Notes: generated by a model not told the origin, from the letters alone. Positions 19,245-28,042 are shown, counted from the first letter of the stretch. The stretch is 64,000 bases of DNA from Nocardioides abyssi (GCF_030412915.1 NZ_JAUHJR010000005.1:62001-126000); one strand, 5' to 3'. Translations and numbers: made by a program.

Positions 19245-22141
19245 CGACGCCTCCGCTCGAGGGCGCGCTGGGTGGTGGGCGCGCACAGCACGAGCACCCA
19301 GACGAGCCCGATGCCCTGGACGAGGAGGAGCACGACCCGCAGCCACGAGCGCGGACCGTCGAGCGCGTCGTCGGCGACCGGCCGGTCGACCTGCCAGGCG
19401 CGCGTGGCGGGGTCGGCGGCGCTGGCCTGGACGAGCCCGCCGGTGGCGTCGAGCATCGCGGCGACCGCGCCGTCGGCGGGGGCGGGGAGCACGACGTACT
19501 CGATCCCCCGGTCGCCGAGCTCGGTCACCAGCGCCGGTGTCGGCCGCGAGGCGAGCTGCTGCACGTCGCGGGTGAGCGCGTCGTCCTCGGGGGCGAGCGC
19601 GAGCACCTCGTCCTCCCCCAGGGTCACGCCGTCGCCGCGACGGACCACCCAGGTCAGGCCGTCCTCGACCGAGCCGCGGACGACGAGGATGCCGTGGTCG
19701 TCGCCGCGGGTGGCGGCCTGGACCATGTACGCCGGGATGCCGGACCGCGGGTCCTCGTCCAGCGAGGCGTCGGCGCCCGCGAGCGACCAGGCCAGCCCGC
19801 CGAGCGGCACCACGGCCGCGACGACGGTGACGGCCGCGGCCACCCGGCGGGGCGCACCCTGGCCGCCGAGGACCGCCGCGACGACGAACGCGCCCTGGAG
19901 CACCACCACGAGGAACCCGAGCGCCGGCCCGGTCTCGACGGTGGCCAGCGAGAGGGTGACCGTGCCGAGGAGCGCGGCCACGACGGCAGCGACGAGGGCG
20001 ACGATCCAGGCCACGAGCACCGGGACCCGGGTGGCGCGCGGCACCAGCGCCAGGACGGCCAGCGCGGCCACGACCACCCCCAGCCACCAGGGCGCGCCGA
20101 GGTCGCCCAGCCGGCCGGCGACCAGGTCGAGCGGGGCGACGGTCGGCACCGGCAGGCGGCCCGGCTCGAGCAGCAGCCCCTCGGCGGCCCGCTCCAGCAG
20201 GCTCGGCAGCCACCAGGGCGCCAGGAGCAGCAGCGGCACGGCCAGCGCCACCAGCGGCGGCGCCCAGACCGAGCGGTCGCGCAGGCCGGAGCGGACGACG
20301 GCGTACGACGCGGCGAGCACGACCAGCCCGAGCAGGGCGGCGAACGGCCAGGCGACGGGGGCGAAGGCGGTGGTCAGCGCGAGCAGGACGCCGGTGCGCC
20401 AGGCGGCGCGCCAGCGGCGGTCCGGCTCGGGGTCGGCGAAGCCGAGGGCGGCGTGCGCGAGCCACGGGAGGACGGCGACGGTGACGACCGGGCCGAGGCG
20501 GCCGTCGCCCCAGGCGCCGCTGGTGAGCGCCACGAGCGACCAGGTCGTCGAGCCCCACAGCAGCAGCCAGCGCGGGGCGCCCTGCGGCGAGACGAACCGG
20601 CCGACCACGCGCAGCAGCCGCCACGAGCCCCACAGCGCGACCGGGGCCGCGAGCACGAGCAGGGCGCTGACCGCGCCGGTGGTGCCGAGGACGGTGCCGA
20701 CCAGCGCCAGCGGGAGCAGGTGCGGCGGCGCGGGAACGCCCGTGCCCTGGCCGAGCGGGTGCCAGTGCTCGACGTGCAGCCGCCACCAGTCGCCGACCCC
20801 GGCGGGCACCGGCGAGAGGCCGCCGCCCGCGACGGCGCCGTACGCCTCACGGGCCGCGACGAGCAGTGCGACGAGGACCACCGCGAGGGCGACCGCGACG
20901 GGGTTGGTGAGGAAGCGCGCGACGACGCCGGTGTCGGCGTACTCCTCGTCGTCGTCGAGCTCGCGCCGGCGCGCGGCCATCGACGACGGGTCGTGCTCGG
21001 CCTTGGCCGCCCGGCGGCGCTCGGCGACGTCGGCGGCCTGGTGGGTGGCCGCCGCGGCGAGGTCGCTGACGAAGTCCAGCCCGTGGCGGTAGGGCAGCCA
21101 CGGCGGCGCGAGCAGCCGGCGCACGTCGGCGGGCTCGCGGACCTGCCGCTCCTGGCGCTCGCGGCGGGCGGCGTGGACCTCGCGGGGGCTGGAGTAGACC
21201 GAGACCAGAGCGGCGAGCTCGTCGAGTGCCTCGCCGACCGAGCGGACCAGCAGGAAGCCGATGACGCGCAGCACGGTCCCGAGCGCGAGCCGGACCAGCT
21301 GGAAGGGCAGCGACCGGGCGCGGGAGTTGGCGAGCAGCGTGTAGAGCGCGGCGCGGCGCTCCTGGTAGTGGGTGTGCCGGCCGGTCAGCGGCGTGCGACG
21401 TGCGCCGCGGTGGGCCGCCTCGGCGTGGAAGACGATGGCCTGCGGCACCACGATCGTGCGGTGTCCGGCCGCGGCGGCGCGCCAGCCGAAGTCGACGTCG
21501 TTGCCGAAGATCGGCAGCTGCCGGTCGAACCCGTCGAGCTCCTCGAGCACGTGGCGGCGCACGAGCATGCCGGCGGTGTTGACCGCGAGCACGGTGCGGA
21601 CGGCGTCGTGCTGGCCCTGGTCGTACTCACCGCGCTCCAGGCCGGTCTCGCGCCGGCCGGTGCCGGAGATCGTGACGCCGAGCTCGAGCAGGCGGCGCAG
21701 CGAGGGCCACTCGCGCAGCTTGGGGCCGAGCACGGCCGCGTCCGGCTGCTCCGCGGCCGCGGCGAGCAGCTCCTCGAGCGCGCGGGGGTCGGGGTTGCTG
21801 TCGTCGTGGAGGAGCCAGGCCCAGTCGCCGTCCCGGTCCACGTGGGAGTCGGGGTGGACGTCGAGGTGGGCGTCGGGGTGGGCGGCTGCGGCCTTCTCCA
21901 GGCCGAGCGCGACGGCGGCGGGGTACGACGTGGCGCCGGTGACCCGCTCGACGCCACCGACCAGCAGGTCGCCGAGCGCGGACTCCACCAGGTCGGCGCT
22001 GCCGTCCTTGCTGCCGGTGTCGACGGCGACGACCGCGTCGACGGGGCGGGTCTGGGCACGCAGCCCGTCCAGGACCGCGGGGAGCCAGCGGGCGCCGTCG
22101 TGGCTGACGAGCAGCGCGACGACACGACCCGGGGCGGACAC
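19241..22141 (-). CDS. Large GT2 glycosyltransferase with polytopic membrane C-terminus
   Basis: This 966-residue protein starts at GTG 22141. Residues 1-260 form a GT-A fold: LLVSHDGARWLPAVLDGLRA, the acidic pair in LLHDDSNPDP (D113-D114), and GNDVDFGWRAAAAGH. From about 290 to the end there are roughly a dozen membrane segments with extracytoplasmic loops, plus a terminal helix just before CAPTTQRALERRRR. Such proteins probably transfer a sugar from a nucleotide or lipid donor to an envelope polymer. An unusual His/Asp-rich insert occupies residues 88-102, immediately before the DD motif. It lies at the conserved place between DUF5719 and whiB2. Confidence 0.85.
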   Translation of the reverse strand: MSAPGRVVALLVSHDGARWLPAVLDGLRAQTRPVDAVVAVDTGSKDGSADLVESALGDLLVGGVERVTGATSYPAAVALGLEKAAAAHPDAHLDVHPDSHVDRDGDWAWLLHDDSNPDPRALEELLAAAAEQPDAAVLGPKLREWPSLRRLLELGVTISGTGRRETGLERGEYDQGQHDAVRTVLAVNTAGMLVRRHVLEELDGFDRQLPIFGNDVDFGWRAAAAGHRTIVVPQAIVFHAEAAHRGARRTPLTGRHTHYQERRAALYTLLANSRARSLPFQLVRLALGTVLRVIGFLLVRSVGEALDELAALVSVYSSPREVHAARRERQERQVREPADVRRLLAPPWLPYRHGLDFVSDLAAAATHQAADVAERRRAAKAEHDPSSMAARRRELDDDEEYADTGVVARFLTNPVAVALAVVLVALLVAAREAYGAVAGGGLSPVPAGVGDWWRLHVEHWHPLGQGTGVPAPPHLLPLALVGTVLGTTGAVSALLVLAAPVALWGSWRLLRVVGRFVSPQGAPRWLLLWGSTTWSLVALTSGAWGDGRLGPVVTVAVLPWLAHAALGFADPEPDRRWRAAWRTGVLLALTTAFAPVAWPFAALLGLVVLAASYAVVRSGLRDRSVWAPPLVALAVPLLLLAPWWLPSLLERAAEGLLLEPGRLPVPTVAPLDLVAGRLGDLGAPWWLGVVVAALAVLALVPRATRVPVLVAWIVALVAAVVAALLGTVTLSLATVETGPALGFLVVVLQGAFVVAAVLGGQGAPRRVAAAVTVVAAVVPLGGLAWSLAGADASLDEDPRSGIPAYMVQAATRGDDHGILVVRGSVEDGLTWVVRRGDGVTLGEDEVLALAPEDDALTRDVQQLASRPTPALVTELGDRGIEYVVLPAPADGAVAAMLDATGGLVQASAADPATRAWQVDRPVADDALDGPRSWLRVVLLLVQGIGLVWVLVLCAPTTQRALERRRR

Positions 22142-22235
22142 GTCGGAAGACCCTACGGGGCCTGCCGGGGACGCTCCGAAATGAGAAGGACCCCGGCCGC
22201 TGACGACCGAGGTTCCCCTCTCCTGCTGCCCCTGC

Positions 22236-22490
22236 TCAGACTGCGCGCTTCTTCAGCTTGCGGCGCTCCCTCTCGGAGAGACCACCCCAGATGCCGAACC
22301 GCTCGTCGTTCATGAGTGCGGACTCCAGACACTCGGTCCGCACCTCGCAGGTGAGGCAGACCTTCTTGGCCTCCCTCGTCGATCCACCCTTCTCGGGGAA
22401 GAACGCCTCGGGGTCGGTCTGGGCGCACAACGCACGCTCCTGCCAACCCGCTTCCTCGGCGTCCCCGTCGAGGAGAAAAAGTTCTCTCAC
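22236..22490 (-). CDS. whiB2: WhiB-family iron-sulfur transcription factor (WhiB2/WhmD-like)
   Basis: The protein has 84 residues. Four cysteines at 22, 45, 48 and 54 (the last three within VCLTCEVRTEC) hold a [4Fe-4S] cluster. The G(I/V)WGG turn appears as FGIWGGLSERERRKLKKR. WhiB2 (WhmD in M. smegmatis, WhiB in Streptomyces) binds the principal sigma factor and drives septation or sporulation genes. The GTG at 22490 gives the standard length. Position next to fbiA and the DUF5719-GT pair supports the WhiB2 assignment. Confidence 0.93.
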   Translation of the reverse strand: MRELFLLDGDAEEAGWQERALCAQTDPEAFFPEKGGSTREAKKVCLTCEVRTECLESALMNDERFGIWGGLSERERRKLKKRAV

Positions 22491-22549
22491 GGCACTCGCC
22501 CTTTCGACCCGGTGATGCTGACGTGCCCGACACGTACGACACTATGGGA

Positions 22550-22579
22550 ATTACATGCCTGTCGTACCCACTTGGTCAA
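22550..22579 (-). promoter_or_regulatory. Candidate whiB2 promoter
   Basis: On the minus strand TTGACC (22579-22574) and TGTAAT (22555-22550) are separated by 18 nt, with the -10 about 60 nt upstream of the start codon. Both boxes are one substitution from consensus, and the region is clearly richer in A/T than its surroundings. Confidence 0.5.
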
Positions 22580-22648
22580 GCCCGCATCTGATATGGGTCC
22601 TGCGGACCCGTCGCCGGGAGCCGTGGGCCCGCAGGCGATGATGGCCGC

Positions 22649-23677
22649 ATGATCAGGGACATCACCGTCCTGGCCGGTGGCACCGGCGGGGCCCGCTTCC
22701 TCCAGGGGCTGCTGCACGGCATCTCCGCCGGCACCCTTCCCGGGGTGGCCCAGGACGCCGTCGTCACCGTCGTGGCCAACACCGCCGACGACATCTGGGT
22801 TCACGGCCTCAAGGTCTGCCCCGACCTCGACACCGTGATGTACACCCTCGGCGACGGCATCGACCCGGTCCGCCGGTGGGGCCGGCGCGACGAGACGTGG
22901 AGCGTGCGGACCGAGCTGGCGGAGTACGGCGTGGAGCCGACCTGGTTCGGCCTCGGCGACCGCGACGTGGCCACCCACCTGGTCCGCACGCAGATGCTCG
23001 AGGCGGGCTACCCGCTCTCGGCGGTCACCACCGCGCTGTGCCGCCGCTGGCTCGAGCCGACGTACGGCGACCGCGTCCGGCTGCTGCCGATGACCGACGA
23101 CCGGGTCGAGACCCACGTCGCGGTCACCGACGAGGAGAGCCCCAGCGGCCGCCGCGTCGTGCACTTCCAGGAGTACTGGGTGCGGCTGCGCGCGTCGGTC
23201 CCTGCCGAGACGGTCGTGTTCGTCGGACTGGACCAGGCCACCCCCGGCCCGGGCGTGCTCGACGCGATCACGGGCGCCGACCTGGTCCTGCTCCCGCCCT
23301 CGAACCCGGTCGTCTCCGTCGGCACCATCCTCGGCGTCCCGGACGTCCGCGACGTGCTGCGCGTGACCAAGGCGCCGGTGGTCGGGGTCTCCCCCATCGT
23401 CGGCGGCAGCCACGTCCACGGCATGGCCGAGCAGATGCTCACCTCGATCGGCGTCGAGGTCGGCGCGGCCGCGGTCGGGCTGCACTACGGCGCCCGCTCG
23501 GCCGGAGGGGTCCTCGACGGCTGGCTGGTCGACGAGGGCGACGCCGACCAGGTGGCCCGGGTCCGCGACGGCGGGATCGCCTGCCGCGCCGTGCCGCTGA
23601 TGATGACCGACCACGACGCCACCGCGGCGATGGCCGCGGCCGCGATCGAGCTGGTCACCGGCCCGGCGGCGGTCTGA
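22649..23677 (+). CDS. cofD: 2-phospho-L-lactate transferase (F420 biosynthesis)
   Basis: This 342-residue enzyme (CofD/FbiA) transfers a phospho-lactyl or phosphoenolpyruvyl-type group from a guanylylated donor to the deazaflavin Fo, forming (dehydro)F420-0. The donor-binding loop is VLAGGTGGARFLQGLLHG at the N-terminus, and VANTADDIWVHGLKVCPDLD is a family signature. Later, LLPPSNPVVSVGTILGVPDV is also conserved. The start is ATG 22649. It is divergent from whiB2 and is followed after 4 nt by cofE, the same order as whiB2-fbiA-fbiB in M. tuberculosis. Confidence 0.95.
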   Translation: MIRDITVLAGGTGGARFLQGLLHGISAGTLPGVAQDAVVTVVANTADDIWVHGLKVCPDLDTVMYTLGDGIDPVRRWGRRDETWSVRTELAEYGVEPTWFGLGDRDVATHLVRTQMLEAGYPLSAVTTALCRRWLEPTYGDRVRLLPMTDDRVETHVAVTDEESPSGRRVVHFQEYWVRLRASVPAETVVFVGLDQATPGPGVLDAITGADLVLLPPSNPVVSVGTILGVPDVRDVLRVTKAPVVGVSPIVGGSHVHGMAEQMLTSIGVEVGAAAVGLHYGARSAGGVLDGWLVDEGDADQVARVRDGGIACRAVPLMMTDHDATAAMAAAAIELVTGPAAV

Positions 23678-23681
23678 GCGC

Positions 23682-24662
23682 GTGATCAGCGTCTGGGCGC
23701 CCGACGGCGTCGGTGAGGTGCGCGCGGGCGACGACCTGGCGGCGCTGGTGCTGCCGCTGGTCGAGCTCGCCGACGGCGACGTCCTCGTCGTCACCAGCAA
23801 GGTGGTGAGCAAGGCCGAGGGCCGGGTCGTGAGCGGCACGACGCGCGAGGAGGCGCTCGCGGGCGAGACCGCCCGGGTGGTCGCCAGACGCGGGCCCACG
23901 ACGATCGTGCGGACCCACCACGGGCTGACGATGGCTGCGGCCGGCATCGACAACAGCAACGTCGAGCTGGGTTCGGTCGTGCTGCTGCCGGTCGACCCGG
24001 ACGCCTCCGCCCGCCGGCTGCGCGCCACCGTGCTCGAGCGCACCGGTCGCAACGTCGGCGTCGTCGTCACCGACACCGCCGGCCGCGCCTGGCGCGAGGG
24101 CCAGACCGACATCGCGATCGGCGCCGCCGGACTCGTCGTGGCCGAGACGTTTGCCGGTCGCGTCGACGCCCACGGCAACCCGCTGGTCGTCACCGCCCCG
24201 GCCGTCGCCGACGAGGTCGCCGGCGTCGCCGAGCTGGCGTCCGGCAAGCTCGGCGCCCGCCCGTTCGCGATCGTCCGCGGCCGCGCCGACCTGGTCCTCG
24301 CCCCCGGCGACGACGGCCCCGGTGCGCGGGCGCTGGTGCGGCCCGAGGGCGGCGACCTGTTCGGGTACGGCGCGCGCGAGGCCGTCGTCCGCGCCGTGCT
24401 CGGCGACCCGGCCGACCAGGCACCGTTCGGCACGCCGGTCCCGCCCGAGGACCTGGCCGACGTGCTGCGGCTGCTCCCGGGCGTCGAGGTGGCCGCCCGG
24501 GTGGACGGTCTCGTCGTGCGGGGCGGTCGCCCCGACGCGGTCGCCACGCTGGCGTTCGCCCACGGCTGGCGGGTCGCCGACGCGGCCGGCGCGGCGGCGT
24601 ACGAACAGACGGGTGGGGCGGGTTCGGCCGTCGAGGCACGGCTGCGCCCGGCCACGACCTAG
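23682..24662 (+). CDS. cofE: Coenzyme F420-0:L-glutamate ligase without a full nitroreductase domain
   Basis: The 326-residue protein starts at GTG 23682. The CofE domain covers residues 1 to about 235: VLVVTSKVVSKAEGRVV, the metal site GIDNSNVE, and VVVTDTAGRAWREGQTDIAI. It adds the gamma-linked glutamate tail to F420-0. FbiB of mycobacteria is about 450 residues and carries a C-terminal FMN nitroreductase domain that reduces dehydro-F420. Here only about 90 residues follow, with the linker-like GDLFGYGAREAVVRAVLG and no recognisable FMN fold. The reductase may be encoded elsewhere. Confidence 0.88.
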   Translation: MISVWAPDGVGEVRAGDDLAALVLPLVELADGDVLVVTSKVVSKAEGRVVSGTTREEALAGETARVVARRGPTTIVRTHHGLTMAAAGIDNSNVELGSVVLLPVDPDASARRLRATVLERTGRNVGVVVTDTAGRAWREGQTDIAIGAAGLVVAETFAGRVDAHGNPLVVTAPAVADEVAGVAELASGKLGARPFAIVRGRADLVLAPGDDGPGARALVRPEGGDLFGYGAREAVVRAVLGDPADQAPFGTPVPPEDLADVLRLLPGVEVAARVDGLVVRGGRPDAVATLAFAHGWRVADAAGAAAYEQTGGAGSAVEARLRPATT

Positions 24663-24713
24663 ACTCGGCCGCGCATCCCTGACCGTCGTACCCACCGCGA
24701 GGAAATCCGAACC

Positions 24714-25469
24714 GTGGCCAAGCCCGCCAAGAACGACCGCCAGGCGGTCATCGACTCGATCCGCAAGAAGCAGAAGGGCGCCGACAAGCGCCGGGGCTTC
24801 GCGATCGTCGGTGTCTGCTCGCTGGTGGCCCTGCTCCTCATCGGCGCGGCTGCCTACCAGCCGATCAAGGACTGGTGGGACCTCCGCAAGTTCAACGACA
24901 TCGACATCGCCTCGATCGGTGCGCCGGCATCGGCGTGCCAGAAGATCACCACGCGCGAGGCCACCGGCAACCAGGAGCACGTCCCGACCGGCACCACGGT
25001 CGACTACGAGGACTCGCCGCCGGCCTTCGGCGCCCACTGGAACGAGGCCAACGTCGCCCCCGACCCGATGGAGCGCAAGCTCTACTCGGTCGAGGACCGG
25101 CCCGCCGTCGAGGCGCTCGTGCACAACCTCGAGCACGGCTACACCGTCCTCTGGTACGACGAGACCGCGGCCAAGGACGACGACATGATGGACGACATCC
25201 GCGGCATCGCCACGAAGTTCAAGGGCACCTCGAACCTGCGCCTGAAGTTCAAGGCCGTCCCGTGGACCGAGGAGGACGGCGAGCCGTTCCCCGACGGCCA
25301 GCACATCGCCTACACCCACTGGTCGATCGGCGGAGCCGGCAACGACGTCTCCGACACCTCCACCCAGGTGGGCGTCTGGCAGTACTGCGCCGAGCCCTCC
25401 GGCGAGGCGCTCGAGGACTTCATGATCGAGTACCCCTACATGGACTCCCCCGAGCCGAACGCCATGTGA
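24714..25469 (+). CDS. DUF3105 membrane-anchored protein
   Basis: The protein has 251 residues. A basic cytoplasmic start (AKPAKNDRQAVIDSIRKKQK) is followed by one membrane segment at about residues 29-47 and an extracytoplasmic DUF3105 domain. The domain shows HVPTGTTVDYEDSPPAFGAH, LVHNLEHGYTVLWYDE and IAYTHWSIGG. The conserved histidines (including HNLEHG) suggest metal binding, but the function is unknown. It starts with GTG 52 nt after cofE, and a strong terminator lies 26 nt past its stop. Confidence 0.88.
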   Translation: MAKPAKNDRQAVIDSIRKKQKGADKRRGFAIVGVCSLVALLLIGAAAYQPIKDWWDLRKFNDIDIASIGAPASACQKITTREATGNQEHVPTGTTVDYEDSPPAFGAHWNEANVAPDPMERKLYSVEDRPAVEALVHNLEHGYTVLWYDETAAKDDDMMDDIRGIATKFKGTSNLRLKFKAVPWTEEDGEPFPDGQHIAYTHWSIGGAGNDVSDTSTQVGVWQYCAEPSGEALEDFMIEYPYMDSPEPNAM

Positions 25470-25494
25470 CCTGCTGGTCACCCTCGTTCACACC

Positions 25495-25535
25495 GAACGG
25501 GCCGGTCCCTCCCTCGTGGGGGGCCGGCCCGTTTT
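25495..25535 (+). terminator. Intrinsic terminator after the DUF3105 gene
   Basis: A GC-rich stem, AACGGGCCGG paired with CCGGCCCGTT and extended by a CCC/GGG pairing, is followed directly by TTTT. This is one of the clearest intrinsic terminators in the window. Confidence 0.88.
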
Positions 25536-25603
25536 CGCGTCTTCGGGGGTGGTGGGAACGTCCCAGGTCACTTGGGATCCTCCGCGCCCCGTGCGCCTCT
25601 CCA

Positions 25604-25618
25604 GTCACAGCAGTCACA
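25604..25618. promoter_or_regulatory. Orphan MtrA-like direct repeat
   Basis: GTCACA-GCA-GTCACA is a perfect 9-nt-phased direct repeat matching the reported MtrA target. It lies between two convergent genes, with no start codon nearby, and a further single GTCACA is at 25726. Confidence 0.5.
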
Positions 25619-25624
25619 GGCGTC

Positions 25625-25650
25625 GGCGTACCACCTATAGGTGGTACGCC
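25625..25650. repeat. Perfect palindrome, left member of a pair
   Basis: The arm GGCGTACCACC, centre TATA and the exact reverse complement give 26 bp with no mismatch. It shares its arms with the palindrome at 25686. Confidence 0.95.
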
Positions 25651-25685
25651 GGACGTTCTGGGCCGATGCGGACGTCCAAGAGGTC

Positions 25686-25713
25686 AGGCGTACCACCAAT
25701 TGGTGGTACGCCT
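25686..25713. repeat. Perfect palindrome, right member of a pair
   Basis: The arm AGGCGTACCACC, centre AATT and the exact reverse complement give 28 bp. The arms match the first palindrome while the self-complementary centre differs (TATA against AATT). The two centres are 62 bp apart. Confidence 0.95.
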
Positions 25714-25787
25714 GGAACCTCATCAGTCACACCAGCCCCAGCGACCCCAGGCAGCAGGTGGGACGCGAGGTGGCGCGGATGCTCAGG

Positions 25788-26009
25788 TCAGAGCTTGGAC
25801 ATCTTCGCGAAGGGCGAGGGGACGCGGACGCTGCGGTCGCCGAAGTCGACGGTGACGCAGACCCGGTCGACGTGGGTGACGCGGCCGAGGCCGTGGGAGT
25901 CGTGCGAGACGCGGTCGTCGACGACGTACTCCTCGATCACCTGCTCGGGCTCCGGCTTGAAGGGACTGCTGGCGAGATGGCGTGGCCGCGCCCGGTGCGA
26001 GGATGACAT
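25788..26009 (-). CDS. Small CarD/RID-like domain protein
   Basis: This 73-residue protein starts at ATG 26009 with GGGAGC upstream. The core VVDDRVSHDSHGLGRVTHVD continues with VTVDFGDRSVRVPSPFAKMS. It resembles the small SH3-like CarD/TRCF interaction fold found in short actinobacterial proteins of unknown function, which may contact RNA polymerase. It is convergent with the DUF3105 gene, and the twin palindromes lie just beyond its stop. The assignment rests on pattern similarity only. Confidence 0.65.
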   Translation of the reverse strand: MSSSHRARPRHLASSPFKPEPEQVIEEYVVDDRVSHDSHGLGRVTHVDRVCVTVDFGDRSVRVPSPFAKMSKL

Positions 26010-26102
26010 TGCTCCCAGTATGCGCCTGCGGTGGCCGTCGCGCCGCTTCCCTGCCGATTCGGCCGGCAGGGCCAGGCACGCGCACGACGCGCGAGGGGCG
26101 CC

Positions 26103-27248
26103 TCAGGTGAGGTCGGTGCGGCCGTCGTCGGTGAGCCCGGTGACGACCGCCTTGACGTCCTGCGCACGCGAGCGGGTGGTGACCAGGAGAGCGTCGGGGG
26201 TGTCGACGACGACGACGTCCTCGAGCCCGACGACGGCGACGACGCGCTCCGAGCGCGGCACGACCAGGCCGGTGGCGTCGACGGCGCGCACGAGCGACTC
26301 GTCGCCGAGCACCGTCAGCGAACCGGCCCCGCCGCGCAGCTCGTCGAGCAGCGTGGCGAGCGAGTCGAAGTCGCCGATGTCGTCCCAGCCGAAGGTCGAC
26401 GGCACGGTGACGACCCGGCCGGCGTCGGCGGCGGGCTCGGCCACGGCGTGGTCCAGGGCGATCTTCGGCAGGTCCGGCCACAGCTCGTCGAGCCGCTCCG
26501 GCTCGGCCGCGATCGCGCGCAGCGCGGCGGCGAAGTCCGGGTGCCACGTGGCGAGCAGGTCGAGCAGGACGCCGGGCCGTACGACGAACATGCCGGCATT
26601 CCAGCGGTAGCGGCCGGTCGCGAGGTACGCCGTCGCCACATCCGTCGACGGCTTCTCTACGAACTCGCGGACCGACGCGACCCCCGGGTGGCCCGGCAGC
26701 TCGTCCCCCAGGTGCACGTACCCGAAGGCGGACGACGCGAAGGTCGGCTCGATCCCGAGGGTCACCAGCCACCCCTCCCGGGCGACGCGGACCGCGGTGC
26801 GCACGCAGTCGCGGAACGCCTCGGGGTCGGCGATGACGTGGTCGGCGGCGAAGGATCCCATGACCGCGTCGGGGTCGCGCCGCTCGAGGATCGCCGCGGC
26901 CAGGCCGATCGCGGCCATCGAGTCGCGCGCCGACGGCTCGGCGAGGATCGCGTCCTCCCCCAGCGCCGCCAGCTGGTCGGCGACCGCGTCGCGGTGCGGC
27001 CGGCCGGTGACGACGAGGAAGCGGTCCTCGGCCAGCGGCGCGAGCCGCTCGTGGGTCTCCTGGAGCAGCGAGCGGCCGCTGCCGGTGAGGTCGCGCAGGA
27101 ACTTCGGCGAGGTCCGCCGCGACAGCGGCCACAGCCGCGTGCCGGCCCCGCCGGCGGGAATGACGGCCCAGAAGCCCTCCAGCGCGGACGTGGTCGCGGA
27201 GGTGTTCGCGGAGGTGGTCGCGGACGGGTCGGCAGCAGCGGAGCTCAT
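26103..27248 (-). CDS. manC: Mannose-1-phosphate guanylyltransferase
   Basis: This 381-residue enzyme makes GDP-mannose from GTP and mannose-1-phosphate. The nucleotide-binding signature is PAGGAGTRLWPLSRRTSPKF, followed by GSFAADHVIADPEAF and FVEKPSTDVATAYLATGRYRWNAG split across the sugar site. The C-terminal isomerase domain of bifunctional enzymes is absent. The ATG at 27248 excludes an upstream extension that would run into the divergent gene. An Ala/Ser/Thr-rich leader of about 23 residues precedes the domain. It is the orthologue of Rv3264c by position and works downstream of manB. Confidence 0.93.
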   Translation of the reverse strand: MSSAAADPSATTSANTSATTSALEGFWAVIPAGGAGTRLWPLSRRTSPKFLRDLTGSGRSLLQETHERLAPLAEDRFLVVTGRPHRDAVADQLAALGEDAILAEPSARDSMAAIGLAAAILERRDPDAVMGSFAADHVIADPEAFRDCVRTAVRVAREGWLVTLGIEPTFASSAFGYVHLGDELPGHPGVASVREFVEKPSTDVATAYLATGRYRWNAGMFVVRPGVLLDLLATWHPDFAAALRAIAAEPERLDELWPDLPKIALDHAVAEPAADAGRVVTVPSTFGWDDIGDFDSLATLLDELRGGAGSLTVLGDESLVRAVDATGLVVPRSERVVAVVGLEDVVVVDTPDALLVTTRSRAQDVKAVVTGLTDDGRTDLT

Positions 27249-27291
27249 GGGCCCGAAGCCTAGGGCCGGGCCCGTGTCTAGGGTGACGAGC

Positions 27292-28026
27292 GTGACGACC
27301 TTCCCCACCGTCCTGGCCGACCTGCTGCACCGCGAGCCCGGGCGCCCGCTGGTGACGTTCTACGACGACGCGACCGGCGAGCGCGTGGAGCTGTCGGTGA
27401 CGACGTACGCCAACTGGGTCGCCAAGGCCTCCTCGCTGCTCGTCGAGGAGCACGACCTCGAGCGCGGCGACACGGTCCGCGTCGACCTGCCGGCCCACTG
27501 GCTCGGCCCGGTCTTCCTCGGCGCGGCCTGGAACGCCGGCCTGACGGTCACGCTCGACGATGACACCAGCACCGAGCCGGACGCGATCGTCTGCGGCCCG
27601 GACGGGCTCGACCGCTGGGCGGGCCACGCCGACGACGTACCGGTCCTGGCCTGCTCGCTGCTCCCCCTCGGCGTCCGCTTCGCCGACCCGTTGCCGGCCG
27701 GCGTCCACGACGTCGGCGTCGAGGTCTGGTCGCAGCCGGACTCGTTCATCCCGTGGGACCCGCCGCAGGAGGACGACGTCGCCGTCCGCGTCGGCGGCAG
27801 CGCCACCACCCAGGCCGCGCTGTGGAGCGCGGCCGCCGCCGGGAGTCTCCTCACCGACGGCGGCCGGCTCCTCTCGGAGGCGAACCCGGCTTCCCCACCA
27901 GGCCTCGCCACCTTCACCGAGCCGCTCGCACGGAGCGGCTCGCTGGTCCTGGTCGTCCGCGCCGGACGGGAGCGGCTCGAGGCGACGTACGCCGCCGAGC
28001 GCGCCACCGCCCGCTTCCCCGCGTGA
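27292..28026 (+). CDS. TIGR03089 family protein (adenylation-like N-terminal fragment)
   Basis: The 244-residue protein starts at GTG 27292. The opening TTFPTVLADLLHREPGRPLV and the segment RVELSVTTYANWVAKASSLL resemble the N-terminal part of AMP-binding (acyl-adenylate) enzymes. It lacks the phosphate-binding loop and C-terminal domain, as TIGR03089 proteins generally do. This family is typical of actinobacteria and its function is unknown. It is divergent from manC, with a 43-nt gap that must hold both promoters. Confidence 0.85.
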   Translation: MTTFPTVLADLLHREPGRPLVTFYDDATGERVELSVTTYANWVAKASSLLVEEHDLERGDTVRVDLPAHWLGPVFLGAAWNAGLTVTLDDDTSTEPDAIVCGPDGLDRWAGHADDVPVLACSLLPLGVRFADPLPAGVHDVGVEVWSQPDSFIPWDPPQEDDVAVRVGGSATTQAALWSAAAAGSLLTDGGRLLSEANPASPPGLATFTEPLARSGSLVLVVRAGRERLEATYAAERATARFPA

Positions 28027-28042
28027 CGACCGGGGCCATGTC

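Noticed and set aside
25625-25713. Operator for a neighbouring gene
   Set aside because: Both neighbouring genes end here (convergent), so neither start codon is close enough for a simple operator.
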